From contig CANTUR010002338.1 of assembly GCA_947683625.1 (NCBI GenBank), forward strand, positions 1 through 64,000: DNA of 64,000 nucleotides. Direction: 5' to 3'. The notes beneath the pieces are model-generated. The model ran no database searches, was not told the DNA's origin, and worked only from the letters and a program-made list of their open reading frames with translations. The stretch is from Mallotus nudiflorus. Taxonomy: Eukaryota > Streptophyta > Magnoliopsida > Malpighiales > Euphorbiaceae. Below, piece by piece: positions 62,579 through 64,000 of the stretch (its first letter is position 1; each line of letters opens with the position of its first letter). The position numbers and the translations under genes were made by a program.

Positions 62579-63114
62579 ATGGGCCTAAACATGGGTTTTT
62601 GGGCCCAAAGACAAATCGCTATAGATGGGCTTTATGGCCCGCACTATATCCCTCTGAGTCAGTTTCGATTTGATATATTATGGGCCCCGTGGGTCGACCC
62701 ATGCCGCCAAGAACGTCCATCTGAAGCCCAGGTGCCTAAGCCCACTCTATCAAATCCATGGGCCTAAACATGGGTTTTTGGGCCCAAAGAAAATCGCTAT
62801 AGATGGGCTGTATGGCCCGGACTATAGCCCCCTGAGTCAGCTTCGATTTGATATATTATGGGCCCCGTGGGTCGACCCATGCCGCCACGAACGTTCATTT
62901 GAAGCCCAAGTGTGCAAGCCCACTCTATCAAATCCATGGGCCTAAACATGGGTTTTTGGGCCCAAAGATAAAACGCTATAGATGGGCTCTGGGGCCCGCT
63001 TTATAACCCTCTGAGATAGCTTCGATTTGATATATTGTGGGCCCCGTGGGTCGACCCATGCCGCCACGAACGTCCATTTGAAGCCCAAGTGCCCAAACCC
63101 ACTCTATCAAATCC
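62579..63114. repeat. 3-monomer HOR, copy 1 (536 bp)
   Basis: An m1-like monomer (TATATCCC, CAGTTTCG), then the AACGTTCATTTG monomer at 62758, then the GGGCTCTGGGG monomer at 62936. The middle monomer has a one-base deletion (CCCAAAGAAAATCGC near 62785). Confidence 0.87.
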
Positions 63115-63651
63115 ATGGGCTTAAACATGGGTTTTTGGGCCCAAAGACAAATCGCTATAGATGGGCTTTATGGCCCGCACTATATCCCTCTGAGTCAGTT
63201 TCGATTTGATATATTATGGGCCCCGTGGGTCGACCTATGCCGCCAAGAACGTCCATCTGAAGCCCAGGTGCCTAAGCCCACTCTATCAAATCCATGGGCC
63301 TAAACATGGGTTTTTGGGCCCAAAGACAAATCGCTATAGATGGGCTTTATGGCCCGGACTATAGCCCCCTGAGTCAGCTTCGATTTGATATATTATGGGC
63401 CCCGTGGGTCGACCCATGCCGCCACGAACGTTCATTTGAAGCCCAAGTGTGCAAGCCCACTCTATCAAATCCATGGGCCTAAACATGGGTTTTTGGGCAC
63501 AAAGATAAAACGCTATAGATGGGCTCTGGGGCCCGCTCTATAACCCTCTGAGATAGCTTCGATTTGATATATTGTGGGCCCCGTGGGTCGACCCATGCCG
63601 CCACGAACGTCCATTTGAAGCCCAAGTGCCCAAGCCCACCTTATCAAATCC
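63115..63651. repeat. 3-monomer HOR, copy 2 (537 bp)
   Basis: The same order of monomers starts at 63115, 63294 and 63473, three times 179 bp. The first monomer here reads ATGGGCTTAAAC and CGACCTATGCC. This is a new, short HOR forming at the right end of the window. Confidence 0.87.
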
Positions 63652-64000
63652 ATGGGCCTAAACATGGGTTTTTGGGCCCAAAGACAAATCGCTATAGATG
63701 GTCTTTATGGCCCGCACTATAGCCCTCTGAGTCAGCTTCGATTTGATATATTATGGGCCCCGTGGATCGACCCATGCCGCCAAGAACGTCCATCTGAAGC
63801 CCAGGTGCCCAACCCCACTCTATCAAATCCATGGGCCTAAACATGGATTTTTGGGCCCAAAGACAAATCGCTATAGATGGGCTTTATGGCCCGCACTATA
63901 GCCCTCTGAGTCAGCTTCGATTTGATATATTATGGGTCCCGTGGGTCGAGCCATGCCGCCAAGAACGTCCATTTGAAGCCCAGGTGCCCAAGCCCACTCG
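63652..64000. repeat. Array continues off the right edge (two monomers, second partial)
   Basis: A monomer at 63652 with GATGGTCTTTATGG and GTGGATCGACCC is followed at 63831 by one with ACATGGATTTTTGGG and the GTCGAGCC cassette, cut by the window end. The array is therefore longer than the window. Confidence 0.9.

Larger units (their letters stand above)
1..64000. repeat. Satellite DNA array, 179-bp monomer, entire window
   Basis: The window is filled from end to end by head-to-tail copies of one repeat, recognised by recurring ATGGGCCTAAAC, GATATATTATGGGCCCC and CACGAACGTCCATTTGAAGCCC blocks about 179 bp apart. Spacing of 179 bp can be read directly in runs such as 55104, 55283, 55462. No inverted monomer, unique spacer, transposon or gene was seen. 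Because 179 is not divisible by three, the reading frame shifts in each monomer, and the open frames that occur are repetitions of the same short peptide. Tandem satellites of this size are typical of eukaryotic constitutive heterochromatin, often plant centromeres or subtelomeres. Which compartment and which species cannot be decided from sequence alone. Subrepeats of an rDNA spacer are less likely, because 64 kb contains no rRNA gene. Confidence 0.98.

Noticed and set aside
1..64000. More than a hundred open frames of 60-170 residues as possible small proteins
   Set aside because: All are translations of the same monomer in shifting frames on both strands. They begin and end at repeat features, have no conserved frame across indels, and overlap one another.
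1..64000. CRISPR array
   Set aside because: The repeats are contiguous with no unique spacers, and the unit is 179 bp, far longer than CRISPR repeats.
1..64000. Telomeric repeat
   Set aside because: CCTAAAC in each monomer resembles the plant CCCTAAA telomere unit, but it occurs once per 179 bp and not in tandem. The few CCCTAAAC cases are one-base insertions in the noisy zone.
1..64000. Ribosomal DNA intergenic-spacer subrepeats
   Set aside because: No rRNA gene or promoter interrupts 64 kb, whereas rDNA spacers recur with genes every several to tens of kilobases. This cannot be fully excluded for an isolated array.
1..64000. Primate alpha satellite or a CENP-B box
   Set aside because: The unit is 179 rather than about 171 bp, the sequence is much more GC-rich, and no match to the CENP-B box consensus was seen.
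1..64000. Transposon or LTR fragment inserted in the array
   Set aside because: Monomer markers continue at 177-223-bp spacing throughout. The few short or long intervals are explained by deletions, the 22-bp unit or one-base indels.
1..64000. tRNA or other structured RNA genes
   Set aside because: Short inverted matches such as TGGGCCTAAAC against GTTTTTGGGCCCA could fold, but they are part of every monomer. No tRNA-like arm pattern was recognised.

Overview
The whole 64-kb window is one uninterrupted satellite DNA array. It is made of roughly 350 head-to-tail monomers, all in the same orientation, with a basic length of 179 bp and about 52% GC (counted on one hand-built consensus). I found no gene, RNA gene, transposon, CRISPR array or unique-sequence island. 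Every longer open frame is a translation of the repeat itself. The same peptide (begins MGLNMGFWAQRQIAIDG) recurs dozens of times and changes frame from one monomer to the next. A nucleosome-length monomer, large nested higher-order repeats (HORs) and tens of kilobases without interruption point to eukaryotic centromeric, pericentromeric or subtelomeric heterochromatin. A flowering plant is my best guess, because plant satellites often have units of about 155-180 bp, but I cannot name the species. Olive has tandem families of about 178-179 bp and would be one comparison to run; matching length alone proves nothing.

Monomers are counted here from the ATGGGCCTAAAC motif. Four length classes occur: 179 bp (regular), 177 bp (a 2-bp contraction near the end), 201 bp (long 'L' type, a 22-bp internal duplication plus a diverged head) and 223 bp (the 22-bp unit a third time). 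A 177 and a 201 are usually adjacent, giving a 378-bp pair. Diagnostic variants in the stretch after GGGCCCCGTGGGTC (GACCCATG, AACCGATG/ACG, GAGCCATG, GACCGACGCCGAC) sort monomers into subfamilies.

Layout. Block A (1-17993) and block B (17994-30737) are tandem copies of one large segment of about 12.7 kb. A carries two internal tandem duplications (about 3.39 and 2.77 kb) that B lacks. B carries an extra copy of a 1,094-bp six-monomer unit that A lacks. Block C1 (30738-36804) and partial C2 (36805-40167) are a second tandem pair with an offset of about 6,066 bp. At about 40168 the subfamily composition changes sharply. Block D (40168-64000) is built from an 11-monomer HOR of 2,009 bp, with full copies and copies shortened to 10, 9, 7 and 6 monomers, and ends in a 3-monomer repeat of about 537 bp.

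Quality caveat. Positions 1 to about 13800 carry many one-base insertions and deletions, mostly in homopolymers, relative to paralogous copies. Later sequence has few. This looks like unpolished long-read consensus, so the two A-specific duplications, which lie wholly or mostly in that zone, should be treated as provisional. No undescribed protein or RNA system is visible. What is of interest is the array architecture and what it shows about recombination, slippage and possible methylation-driven mutation.
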